Positions 27,049 to 34,240 of a stretch of 64,000 nt of DNA are shown here, in pieces. The translations under genes and the position numbers were made by a program. Every line of letters starts with the position of its first letter. The first letter of the stretch is position 1. Below the pieces are notes generated by a model. It had not been told where the DNA came from, ran no database searches, and saw only the letters and a program-made list of their open reading frames with translations. Source of the stretch: Streptomyces avidinii (GTDB taxonomy: Bacteria > Actinomycetota > Actinomycetes > Streptomycetales > Streptomycetaceae); contig NZ_BMVL01000009.1 in assembly GCF_014650695.1 (NCBI RefSeq), positions 260,488 to 324,487 of the forward strand. The letters are read 5' to 3'.

Positions 27049-28299
27049 ATGCCCTTTGAAGACGAACTCGGCGAGGCCCTGCGGCGTGCGGGGGAAGGGT
27101 TCACGACCGACCGGAACGCCCTCGCGGAAGCGGGCGAGCAGCGCGGCCGACGGCTGGTGGCGCGCCGCCGGACCGCCGTGGCCGGTGCCTCCGCGCTGGC
27201 CCTGACCGTGATCGCCGCGGCGGGCGCCTACACCGGCGGCCTGTTCGACGGCCCGGGCGCCGCGGACCGGGTCGACGTCGCGGCGCCGTCGACCGTGCCG
27301 GGCGGGAACGGGAAGCAGCCGCGGACCGGCACCGGCGTGGTGACCGCCGAGCAGCTGATCGCGAGCCTGAAGGCGCTCCTGCCGGGCGGAGCGCTCACCA
27401 AGGCGGAGGCGCGGGGCACCAGCGACGAGCTGGGCCCCTGGGTCTCCGGCGTGTACGACGACGGGAAGGGGAAGTCCGCCGTCTCCGTCCGCCTACAGCG
27501 GGTCGATCCGAAGGGCAGCCTGGCGCGCGCGCAGACCGAGTGCGGGGACAAGAGCCTGCAGGGTTACGACGACTGCCGGACCGAGTATCTGGCCGACGGT
27601 TCCAGGCTGATGCTCCACAAGGGGTACGAGTACCCCGACCGCCGGGTGGACACCAAGGTGTGGTCGGCGACGCTCGTCACCCCCCAGGGCTTCCTGGTCG
27701 GCGCGTCCGAGTGGAACGCGGCGGCCGAGAAGGGCGCCCCCGTCTCCCGGACCGATCCGCCGCTGGCCACGGAGGACTTGAAGACGCTGGTCACCTCACC
27801 GGCATGGCAGCCGGCGCTGAACGACCTGCCGACGGTCGAGCCCGAGGTCCCCCAGGTGGAGGGGCCGACCGCACTGCGGGACCGGAACGCCGGGGCCGCC
27901 CTGGAGCACCTGATCAACGGACTCGGAGTCGCACTGCCCGTCGTCGCCAAGGGCGGTGAGGGCGAGTACGGCTATGTCGTCCTCGACGACGGCAGCGGAA
28001 AGTCCCTGGTCCAGATCAACGTCCAAAAGGGCGAGGGCAACATCGGTTTCACGGAGGCCGATGCCACCGTGCGGCCCGACGGGACGAGGGTGAAGCCCAT
28101 GGTGGGGCGCGCCACGAAGGGCAAGGACGTGATGCAGTGGAGCGTGGACACCCTGCGCAAGGACGGTCTGCGCGTGCTGGTCTCCTCCTTCAACGCGGCC
28201 GATCCGAACGGTACGCCCACGCGCGACTCGCCCATGCTGACGATGGAGCAGCTGCACGAGATCGCCCTCGCCCCGGGGTGGAACCGGACCAGCAACTAG
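27049..28299 (+). CDS. Single-pass membrane protein, putative anti-sigma partner
   Basis: A 416-aa protein. The cytoplasmic N terminus (about 1-45) begins PFEDELGEALRRAGEGF, a form common in proteins encoded next to SigE-type sigma factors. A helix follows at about 46-63, then an extracellular part that contains two copies of a similar domain (about 85-250 and 280-415; compare YDDGKGKSAVSVRLQRV with LDDGSGKSLVQINVQKG). The duplication is visible and suggests ligand sensing. The gene starts 118 bases after the sigma factor across a CGCTCC-rich stretch. The anti-sigma role is inferred from position. Confidence 0.75.
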   Translation: MPFEDELGEALRRAGEGFTTDRNALAEAGEQRGRRLVARRRTAVAGASALALTVIAAAGAYTGGLFDGPGAADRVDVAAPSTVPGGNGKQPRTGTGVVTAEQLIASLKALLPGGALTKAEARGTSDELGPWVSGVYDDGKGKSAVSVRLQRVDPKGSLARAQTECGDKSLQGYDDCRTEYLADGSRLMLHKGYEYPDRRVDTKVWSATLVTPQGFLVGASEWNAAAEKGAPVSRTDPPLATEDLKTLVTSPAWQPALNDLPTVEPEVPQVEGPTALRDRNAGAALEHLINGLGVALPVVAKGGEGEYGYVVLDDGSGKSLVQINVQKGEGNIGFTEADATVRPDGTRVKPMVGRATKGKDVMQWSVDTLRKDGLRVLVSSFNAADPNGTPTRDSPMLTMEQLHEIALAPGWNRTSN

Positions 28300-28317
28300 A
28301 AACCGGCGTGGGCGGGT

Positions 28318-30033
28318 TCATTTGGCGTCCGCGTAGCACTCCACGACCGCCGTCGTGAACGGGAACCGGACCGGGGTGTCGCCGAAGGCGATCCGGCCGG
28401 CCCGGTCACCGGCGGCGCGGATCGCCTCCACCACGGCCTCGGCCTCCTCGGCCGGGCAGTGCACGATCACCTCGTCGTGCTGGAAGAAGACCAGCTCGGC
28501 CCGCATGCCGACGGTCGCCTGCCGCAGGGCCGCGAGCAGCAGCAGCGCCCAGTCGGCCGCACTGCCCTGGACCACGAAGTTGCGGGTGAACCGGCCGCGG
28601 GCCCGGGTGTTGGTGGAGGCGTAGCTCGGGGTCCAGCCGTCCTCCCGGTCCTGCGGGGTCCCCGCCTCGCCCTCGCCGTACCCCTCGCCGGGGTCGACGC
28701 CGCCGTCGCCGGCCTCGTCGCCGTCGCCGGAGCCGGCGGGTGGCGGGCAGGTGCGTCCCAGCCAGGTCCGTACGAGCCGGCCCTCCTCCCCGGCCTTCGC
28801 GGCGTCGTCCACGTACGCGACCGCCAGGGGGAAGCGGCGGCGGAGCGCGGCCAGGTTCTTCAGGCCGTCCCCGGAGGTCTGCCCGTAGACCGCGCCGAGC
28901 ACGGCGATCTTGGCCTTGTCCCGGTCGCCGGAGAAGCCCCGGCGGGACACGGCCGTGTAGAGGTCCGAGGCCTCCCCGGCGACCTCCATGAAGGCCGGGT
29001 CGCGGGAGATGGCGGCGAGTACGCGCGGTTCCATCTGGTCGGCGTCGGCGACGACGAGCCGCCAGCCCGGGTCGGCGACCACCGCCCGGCGGATCACCTT
29101 GGGGATCTGCAGGGCGCCGCCGCCGTTGGTGACCCAGCGGCCGGTCAGGGTGCCGCCGGGGATGAACTCCGGGCGGAAGCGGCCGTCGCGGACCCAGTCC
29201 GCGAGCCAGGACCAGCCGTGGGCGGTGTAGATCCGGTACAGCTTCTTGTACTCGATCAACGGCTCGACGGCGGGATGGTCCAGCTCCTGGATCTCCCAGC
29301 GGCGGGTGGACCTGAGCTTGATCCCGGCTCCGGCGAAGGCCTTGACGACGTCGGCGGGCAGATCGGGGCGCACCCGTCTGCCGAAGGCGGCGGACACGCG
29401 GTCGGCCAGCTCGGCGAGGCGCCGGGGCTCGCCGCCGCCCGCGTACCGCTCGCCGAGCAGCTCGGTCAGCAGGGCCCGGTGCACGTCGGCCCGCCAGGGC
29501 AGACCGGCACGGTTCATCTCGGCGGCGACGAGGAAGGCCGCCGACTCGGCGGCGGTGAGCAGCCGCATCCGGTCGGGGCGGTCGGTGGCGTCGAGCCGTT
29601 TCGCCTGGTCGGCGTGGATGGCGAGCAGGGCGTCCAGAGGGACGGGGGCGGGCTGCGGGTCGAACAGGGAGTCCTGGGCGCGGGGCTCGACGGCGCGCGG
29701 GCGCGGATCGGGCGGTACGGGGGTGCGGGTGAGCCGGGCCCAGGCGGCGGCGGCGGAGCGGGGCTCGCCGGAGCGGCCCTCGTGGCCGAGGAGCAGCAGC
29801 TCGGCGGCCTCGATGTCGTGGCAGCGCTCGACGCGGGTGCCCGCGGCGAGCAGGCGGGGGTACACGGCGGCGGTGGACCGCCAGACCCAGCGGGTGCCGG
29901 GCGGGGCGGAGCGGATCGCCTCGGCGGGGTCGCGGACGCGGAGCCGGACTCCGTCCGCGGGGGGTACGGGCGCGGCGTGCCACCACCCGTCGCCGTCCTC
30001 GGCGAGGGCCCAGCGGGGGGTGCGGTCGCTCAT
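28318..30033 (-). CDS. Stand-alone family A DNA polymerase (3'-5' exonuclease/polymerase type)
   Basis: A 571-aa Pol I-like protein without a 5' nuclease domain. The first 200 residues correspond to a degenerate exonuclease fold without clear DEDD residues. The polymerase motifs are visible: motif A VVADADQMEPRVLAA, motif B RDKAKIAVLGAVYG, and motif C FFQHDEV. In motif B the residue equal to Phe762 of E. coli Pol I is Leu. A thumb-like AARxxGF region is less clear. A glycine/acidic insert (GSGDGDEAGDGGVDPGEGYGEGEAG) follows motif B. It probably acts in DNA repair; chromosomal Pol I is encoded elsewhere in streptomycetes. Confidence 0.85.
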   Translation of the reverse strand: MSDRTPRWALAEDGDGWWHAAPVPPADGVRLRVRDPAEAIRSAPPGTRWVWRSTAAVYPRLLAAGTRVERCHDIEAAELLLLGHEGRSGEPRSAAAAWARLTRTPVPPDPRPRAVEPRAQDSLFDPQPAPVPLDALLAIHADQAKRLDATDRPDRMRLLTAAESAAFLVAAEMNRAGLPWRADVHRALLTELLGERYAGGGEPRRLAELADRVSAAFGRRVRPDLPADVVKAFAGAGIKLRSTRRWEIQELDHPAVEPLIEYKKLYRIYTAHGWSWLADWVRDGRFRPEFIPGGTLTGRWVTNGGGALQIPKVIRRAVVADPGWRLVVADADQMEPRVLAAISRDPAFMEVAGEASDLYTAVSRRGFSGDRDKAKIAVLGAVYGQTSGDGLKNLAALRRRFPLAVAYVDDAAKAGEEGRLVRTWLGRTCPPPAGSGDGDEAGDGGVDPGEGYGEGEAGTPQDREDGWTPSYASTNTRARGRFTRNFVVQGSAADWALLLLAALRQATVGMRAELVFFQHDEVIVHCPAEEAEAVVEAIRAAGDRAGRIAFGDTPVRFPFTTAVVECYADAK

Positions 30034-30135
30034 GGGTGCGAGTGTCCCACCGGGGTCTGACAGGGGAGCCCCGGCGTGCCGGGTCGCTGGGCCGCTGGGC
30101 CGCCGGGTCGCTGTGCCGTGCCGGTCGTGGCCGGT

Positions 30136-30195
30136 GCGGCGCCGTTGCCGGGGCTCCGCCCCGGACCCCGCGCCTCAAACGCCGGCGGGGCTGGG
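30136..30195 (+). repeat. Dispersed 58-bp repeat, direct copy
   Basis: The same element as at 14534-14591 in opposite orientation: GCGGCGCCGTTGCCGGGGCT, then CCGCCCCGGACCCCGCGCCT, then CAAACGCCGGCGGGGCTGGG. Its right end merges into the 31-bp tandem array. Confidence 0.65.
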
Positions 30196-30350
30196 TGGGT
30201 GCGCCTCAAACGCCGGCGGGGCTGGGTGGGTGCGTCTCGAACGCTGGCGGGGCTGGGTGGGTGCGTCTCGAACGCTGGCGGGGCTGGGTGGGTGCGTCTC
30301 GAATGCCGGTGGGGCTGGGTGGGTGCGTCTCGAACGCCGGTGGGGCTGGG
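30170..30350 (+). repeat. 31-bp tandem repeat array, about 5.8 copies
   Basis: Units begin at 30170, 30201, 30232, 30263, 30294 and 30325 (last one incomplete). Each reads GCGCCTCAAACGCCGGCGGG followed by GCTGGGTGGGT, with drift: CTCAAA changes to CTCGAA from the third unit on and CCGGC changes to CTGGC or CCGGT. No spacers are present. It is an expansion of the right half of the dispersed repeat. Confidence 0.9.
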
Positions 30351-30393
30351 ACGGCCGGAGCTGGATCGGCGGGCGGGCTGGAAGACTGGAGGG

Positions 30394-31572
30394 GTGAGAG
30401 ACCTTGCCGAGATCGTCGACCGAGCCTTCGCCGCCGCCCTCTACGCCCAGGACGATGCCGGGCTGGACACCGGGGCCTCGCTGCTCGTCGCCGATCAGGG
30501 CGGCTGGGCCGCGGTCGGGAGGGAGCTGCTCGCGCGCGGGGAGGCGTACGTGCGCCAGGGCTGGGAGCGGGGCTGGCAGCCTGCGGACGTACTGCGGCTG
30601 GTCCGGCGGGACCTCGACGAGCGGCACCTGCGCATCGCCGGGGACCTGATCGCCGCCGAGGCGCGCCGCTACGCGCGGCTGCCGGCGCGCTGGGGCGCCG
30701 GTGAGGTGTGGTGGGCGGGCGACGAGGAGTACGCCGACCGGCTTGCGCAGCGGGAACGGGCCGACCGTTTCACGCTGGCCACCGCCTTCCTGGAGGTGCT
30801 GCGGCTGCTGATACGGCTGCCCTCGATCGAGCCGGTGGGTCCGCTGCCCGGTGACCCGGCCGACGCCCTCGCCGAGCACGCCCACATAGAGCCCCGCATG
30901 CTGGGCCGGATCCGGGCGCTTCTCGCCAAGGCCGAGGCCACCACCTTCCCGGAGGAGGCGGAGGCGCTCAGCGCCAAGGCCCAGGAGCTGATGGCCCGGC
31001 ACACCGTCGACGAGGCGCTGCTGGCCGCCCGCGGCGGCGGCCCGGCGCAGGTCCCGGGAGCGTGCCGGATCGGCGTCGAGCCGCCGTACGAGGAGGCGAA
31101 GGCGGTGCTGCTCGACGCGGTGGCCACCGCCAACCGCTGCCGGGCTGTGTGGAACAGCGGCTTCGGGTTCTCCACGGTGGTCGGCTTCGAGAGCGACCTG
31201 GAGGCGGTGGAGCTGCTCCACACCTCGCTGCTCGTCCAGGGAACGGCGGCGATGACCCGTGCGGAGGCCGCGCAGCGCTCCGCCGGGCGCAAGCGGACGA
31301 AGACCTTCAGGCAGTCCTTCCTGCTCGCCTACGCCAGCCGGCTCGGCCACCGGCTCACCGAGACCGCCGAGCACGCGGCGACGGAGGCCCCCGACAACCT
31401 GCCGGCCCTGGTGGCCCGGGACGTGGCGGTCACCTCGCGCGCGGACGAGATGTTCCCGCGGACCACCACGACCCGGCTGCGCGGCGCGACCGACCACGCG
31501 GGCTGGGAGGACGGCACGGCGGCCGCCGACCGCGCCCACATGGGCGGCCGGCGCAGGCCGCTGGCGCGCTAG
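30394..31572 (+). CDS. DUF2786 domain protein
   Basis: A 392-aa cytoplasmic protein. The GTG start is preceded by GGAGG, just after the tandem array. The DUF2786 hallmark is MLGRIRALLAKAEATTFPEEAEALSAKAQELMARHTVDEALL (about residues 169-210), a helical segment shared with several phage and plasmid proteins. The rest is alpha-helical. A C-terminal RRRPLAR end is basic. The function is unknown. I recall this protein as widespread in streptomycetes, so it is probably a normal gene rather than a transferred one. Confidence 0.8.
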   Translation: MRDLAEIVDRAFAAALYAQDDAGLDTGASLLVADQGGWAAVGRELLARGEAYVRQGWERGWQPADVLRLVRRDLDERHLRIAGDLIAAEARRYARLPARWGAGEVWWAGDEEYADRLAQRERADRFTLATAFLEVLRLLIRLPSIEPVGPLPGDPADALAEHAHIEPRMLGRIRALLAKAEATTFPEEAEALSAKAQELMARHTVDEALLAARGGGPAQVPGACRIGVEPPYEEAKAVLLDAVATANRCRAVWNSGFGFSTVVGFESDLEAVELLHTSLLVQGTAAMTRAEAAQRSAGRKRTKTFRQSFLLAYASRLGHRLTETAEHAATEAPDNLPALVARDVAVTSRADEMFPRTTTTRLRGATDHAGWEDGTAAADRAHMGGRRRPLAR

Positions 31573-31943
31573 GTACTCCGGGGCCCGCCCGGGCCGTCTC
31601 TTCCGGATCGCCGGGGAGCCGGTGCGCCACCGCGGGCTGTCCCACGCGGCCGCCGACGGCGCGGGGGAAGCGCCGGCCGCGCTGGGCCGGTCCGCCATGC
31701 TGCTGGAGGCCCATCTCCCGGACCGCGGGCAGGCCCCGGTGCCCGGCGCCGCCGATCCGGCGGGGGCGCTGCGCGGGGCCACCGAGGCGGGCGCCGAGGC
31801 GGTCCGGGAGCGCCGGGTGCCGCAGTGGGACGAGGTCAGGGCGGTGCCGGCGGACCGGCGTGCACCCGGGCAGGGTCCTGCGCGGGACTGCCGCGCAGCT
31901 CCTGGACTCGCTGGACGAGGTGTCCGAAGCCCTTCGCCCCTGA
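31562..31943 (+). pseudogene. Probable frameshifted gene remnant
   Basis: Between the DUF2786 and DUF397 genes. One frame (codons at 31562, 31565 and so on) reads RLFRIAGEPVRHRGLSHAA, then SAMLLEAHLPDRG, and later RRVPQWDEVRAVPADR. At about 31855-31860 the sense shifts by one base to the frame reading VHPGRVLRGTAAQLLDSLDEVSEALRP and a stop at 31941-31943. Removing one base in CCGGCGTG would join them. No start with a ribosome site is seen for the first part. I do not recognise the family. Confidence 0.4.
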
Positions 31944-32062
31944 GCACCAACCTCTGAGTGATCAACGGACCACCCCGCGTGCACGTGCATCTGCCCATGC
32001 AGCCGCTCATGAACACAGCTATGATCCGGAGGAGTTGACATCTGCACTATCGGGGGCTTCCT
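31573..32062. other. 490-base stretch with remnant gene and regulatory palindrome
   Basis: Apart from the possible remnant it holds the palindrome at 31980-31989 and two promoter-like hexamers ahead of the DUF397 gene: TATGAT at 32020-32025 and TTGACA at 32035-32040. These do not pair with each other in the normal order. Confidence 0.5.
31976..31996 (-). promoter_or_regulatory. Palindromic operator candidate, site 1
   Basis: CGCGTGCACGTGCATCTGCCC contains the perfect palindrome TGCACGTGCA (31980-31989). It is the exact 21-base inverse of site 3. It lies 74 bases before the DUF397 start and directly upstream of TATGAT (32020-32025), which could be that gene's -10 box. Confidence 0.6.
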
Positions 32063-32308
32063 GTGGACCACGCGTACAACGGGATGGCAGCTGCAGAACT
32101 CGCTTCCTTGTTTGAGCTGACGTGGCAGAAGAGCAGACACAGCAACTCGCAGGGTTCCTGCGTGGAGTTCGCGCGGCTGCCGGGAGGCGACGTCGCCATG
32201 CGCAACTCGCGCTTTCCCGACGGACCGGCACTGGTCTACACGCCGGCGGAGATCGAGGCCCTGCTTCTGGGCGTCAAGGACGGCGAGTTCGATCATCTGA
32301 TCGGCTGA
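32063..32308 (+). CDS. DUF397 small protein (WhiJ-module type)
   Basis: An 81-aa protein of the DUF397 family, which in Streptomyces accompanies XRE/DUF5753 regulators and modulates them. The signature W-x-K-S-x-x-S is WQKSRHSNSQGSCVEFARLPGGDVAMRNSRFPDGPALVY, and a short leader precedes it. The GTG start has GGGGG at 32052-32056. Gene neighbours are an RsbW-like ATPase and an XRE regulator, as in the whiJ and abaA clusters. The TGCACGTGCA site upstream suggests control by the nearby regulator. Confidence 0.88.
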   Translation: MDHAYNGMAAAELASLFELTWQKSRHSNSQGSCVEFARLPGGDVAMRNSRFPDGPALVYTPAEIEALLLGVKDGEFDHLIG

Positions 32309-32333
32309 CGGAACAGCGCACCCAATCAAGCCA

Positions 32334-32343
32334 TGCACGTGCA
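32334..32343. promoter_or_regulatory. Palindromic operator candidate, site 2
   Basis: The second TGCACGTGCA, in the context CCATGCACGTGCACTGG, directly abuts the terminator hairpin between the convergent DUF397 and ATPase genes. Its flanks share ATGCACGTGCAC with site 3. Confidence 0.5.
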
Positions 32344-32380
32344 CTGGCCGGGACTGATCGCAATGATCAATCCCGGCCAG
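32344..32380. terminator. Bidirectional terminator between DUF397 and ATPase genes
   Basis: CTGGCCGGGA (32344-32353) pairs with TCCCGGCCAG (32371-32380); an inner GATC/GATC pair continues the stem after a 2x2 mismatch, around loop GCAAT. The location between convergent genes fits use in both directions. Confidence 0.75.
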
Positions 32381-32419
32381 TTGTCCTGTGTACGCCCCTG
32401 ATCGGCGGCTGTCGGTTGT

Positions 32420-32929
32420 TCAGTCCTGGAGCAAAAAGAGTGCCCAGACGACCTTGCCGGTCAGCCGTCCCGCGAGCGGGTGCCAGCCCCAGCTGTCGCT
32501 GTACGCGTCCACCAGGAACAGCCCGCGCCCGGACTCCAGGTCGCAGTTCTCCGAGGTCCGCTCCGGTGAGAACGCCCCGCCGGGCCGGTCCTCGCTGGGG
32601 TCCCGCACCGCACACACCAGCCGTGTGCTCCACCGCATCAGATGCAGGCGTACCGGCGGCTCCGGTTCGGCGTCCGGACCGCGCCTGTCCTCGGGCAGGG
32701 CATGGCGCAGCGCGTTCGTGACGAGTTCGGAGACGACCAGGGCCACATCGTCGAAACGGTCGTCGAGCCCCCACTGGGACAGGGTCGACCGGGTGAAGGT
32801 GCGGGCGCCGCGCACTGCGTCGAAGCGTGCGGGAAGGGCGCATGAGGCGGACCCGGAGACAGCCGTGGGGTCGACCGGGGGAAGCCCCTGCCGTAACGGC
32901 TCGAGCATGGTCGATCCATTCGTCCCCAT
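32420..32929 (-). CDS. RsbW/AbaA-like ATP-binding regulatory protein
   Basis: A 169-aa HATPase_c_2 protein. The N box is VALVVSELVTNALRHA with Glu and Asn in place, the G1 box is VRDPSEDRPG, and the G2-like ESGRGLFLVDAYSDSWGW follows. It ends GKVVWALFLL, the usual last strand. Proteins of this type act as anti-sigma or accessory factors in Streptomyces development (AbaA group). The ATG at 32929 is preferred over a GTG nine bases upstream, because GGGAG is well spaced for it. It diverges from the XRE regulator across 360 bases. Confidence 0.85.
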   Translation of the reverse strand: MGTNGSTMLEPLRQGLPPVDPTAVSGSASCALPARFDAVRGARTFTRSTLSQWGLDDRFDDVALVVSELVTNALRHALPEDRRGPDAEPEPPVRLHLMRWSTRLVCAVRDPSEDRPGGAFSPERTSENCDLESGRGLFLVDAYSDSWGWHPLAGRLTGKVVWALFLLQD

Positions 32930-33290
32930 GCGAGGCACTCCCGGGATTCGCGGGCGGAGCGGTCAACTCCGTCCAGAAAGAACTGCGGGGTGGGTCCGGC
33001 GCCGGCGCGAACAGCACGCAGGTGCGCGGGGACCATCGTTCCGAATGGCGGAGCCGGATGCAAGGGCAGATGCACGTGCACGCGCCGGACCTGTCCCCTC
33101 CCGTGACGGTTCTGACTCATTTCTTCCTACGCATACTTACGGACTTCTTTTCCCGGAGACAGGATTCCGTTACAGCACGAGTACGGGCCGATGCGTTTTG
33201 GTGGCAGACTGCGGCCCCTGGGGTACGGGGGCCCCGATGACGCTCGCGCACACCACGCGCAACGCCAATGCGATGGGGAGGGCAGTACTA
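32930..33290. other. 361-base divergent control region of the ATPase and XRE genes
   Basis: No gene is seen. It contains palindrome site 3 at 33064-33084 and an unusually AT-rich block at 33110-33180 (CTGACTCATTTCTTCCTACG, then CATACTTACGGACTTCTTTT). This block probably contains promoters, for example CATACT at 33132-33137. The AT content stands out against the surrounding 70 percent GC. Confidence 0.6.
33064..33084 (+). promoter_or_regulatory. Palindromic operator candidate, site 3
   Basis: GGGCAGATGCACGTGCACGCG, with the palindrome TGCACGTGCA at 33071-33080. It is an exact 21-base inverted match to site 1. It lies 135 bases upstream of the ATPase start and 207 upstream of the XRE gene start, next to the AT-rich promoter block. 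Confidence 0.6.
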
Positions 33291-34151
33291 GTGACCGCAG
33301 AAGCAAGCGGTTCTGTGGTGCGCCGCATCCTCCTGGGCTCCCAGCTCAGGCGACTCCGAGAATCCCGCGGCATCACCCGTGAGGCGGCCGGCTACTCGAT
33401 CCGCGCATCCGAATCGAAGATCAGCCGCTTGGAGTTGGGAAGGGTGAGCTTCAAGGCCAGAGACGTAGAGGACCTCCTCACGCTCTACGGAGTCACGGAC
33501 AGCACCGAGCGCGAGTCGCTGCTCGGACTGGTCCGCGAGGCCAACGCGACCGGCTGGTGGCACAGTTACGGCGACGTGCTGCCCGGGTGGTTCCAGACGT
33601 ACATCGGCCTGGAGGGCGCCGCCTCCCTCATCCGCATCTACGAAGTGCAGTTCGTCCACGGGCTGTTGCAGACCGAGGCCTACGCCCACGCCGTCGTCAG
33701 CCGCGGCATGCCCGGCGCCACCGGCGCCGAGATCGACCGCCGCGTCGCCCTGCGGCTGGAGCGGCAGAAGGTCCTCGTCTCCGAGAACGCCCCGGTTTTC
33801 CACGCCGTCCTCGACGAGGCCGCGCTGCGCCGCCCGTACGGCGACCGCGAGGTCATGCGCGGCCAGCTGGAGCACCTCATCGAGGTATCCCAGCGCCCCA
33901 ACGTGCAGCTCCAGGTGATGCCCTTCTCCTTCGGCGGCCACGCGGGCGAGAGCGGAGCCTTCACCCTGCTGCGCTTCCCCGAGTCCGACCTGCAGGACAT
34001 CGTCTATCTGGAACAGCTCACCAGTGCCCTCTACCTGGACAAGGACGAGGAAGTGGGGCAGTACGAGCGGGCGATGGAACGGCTCCAGGCCGACTGCCCC
34101 GACCCCGACCGGACCCGCGATCTTCTTCGCGGCCTGCTCCAACTGTCTTGA
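33291..34151 (+). CDS. XRE-family regulator with DUF5753 domain (WhiJ-like)
   Basis: A 286-aa DNA-binding protein. The helix-turn-helix is at about 12-65 (LGSQLRRLRESRGITREAAGYSIRASESKISRLELGRVS). The DUF5753 domain follows, with the typical WHSYGDVLPGWFQTYIGLE, YEVQFVHGLLQTEAYA and RPNVQLQVMPFSFGGHAG segments. The GTG start is chosen because GGGGAGGG at 33275-33282 is well spaced; earlier in-frame ATGs lack a site. Relatives include WhiJ, which controls development together with DUF397 and AbaA-like partners, all present here. It is the likely reader of the TGCACGTGCA sites. Confidence 0.9.
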   Translation: MTAEASGSVVRRILLGSQLRRLRESRGITREAAGYSIRASESKISRLELGRVSFKARDVEDLLTLYGVTDSTERESLLGLVREANATGWWHSYGDVLPGWFQTYIGLEGAASLIRIYEVQFVHGLLQTEAYAHAVVSRGMPGATGAEIDRRVALRLERQKVLVSENAPVFHAVLDEAALRRPYGDREVMRGQLEHLIEVSQRPNVQLQVMPFSFGGHAGESGAFTLLRFPESDLQDIVYLEQLTSALYLDKDEEVGQYERAMERLQADCPDPDRTRDLLRGLLQLS

Positions 34152-34240
34152 TTCGCACGTAGTATGACGTCTGATCAGTGCATGATGACCGATCGGTCTC
34201 CGGTGCAGCGCACGGGTGCGCGCTCGCAGTAAGGGATGGC

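Larger units (their letters stand above)
30034..30393. other. 360-base intergenic stretch with repeats
   Basis: Between the polymerase start and the DUF2786 gene. It holds GCTGGGCCGCTGGGCCG-type simple repeats near 30085-30115, a copy of the dispersed 58-bp repeat, and the 31-bp tandem array. No further gene is seen; the open frame through the array is an effect of the 31-bp period and lacks a start site. Confidence 0.7.

Noticed and set aside
30170..30350. Repeat array considered as CRISPR
   Set aside because: The units are directly adjacent with no spacers, and no cas genes are near.
31980..32040. TTGACA at 32035-32040 as the -35 box of the DUF397 gene
   Set aside because: The expected -10 would fall on the start codon region and does not match; TATGAT upstream is a better element.
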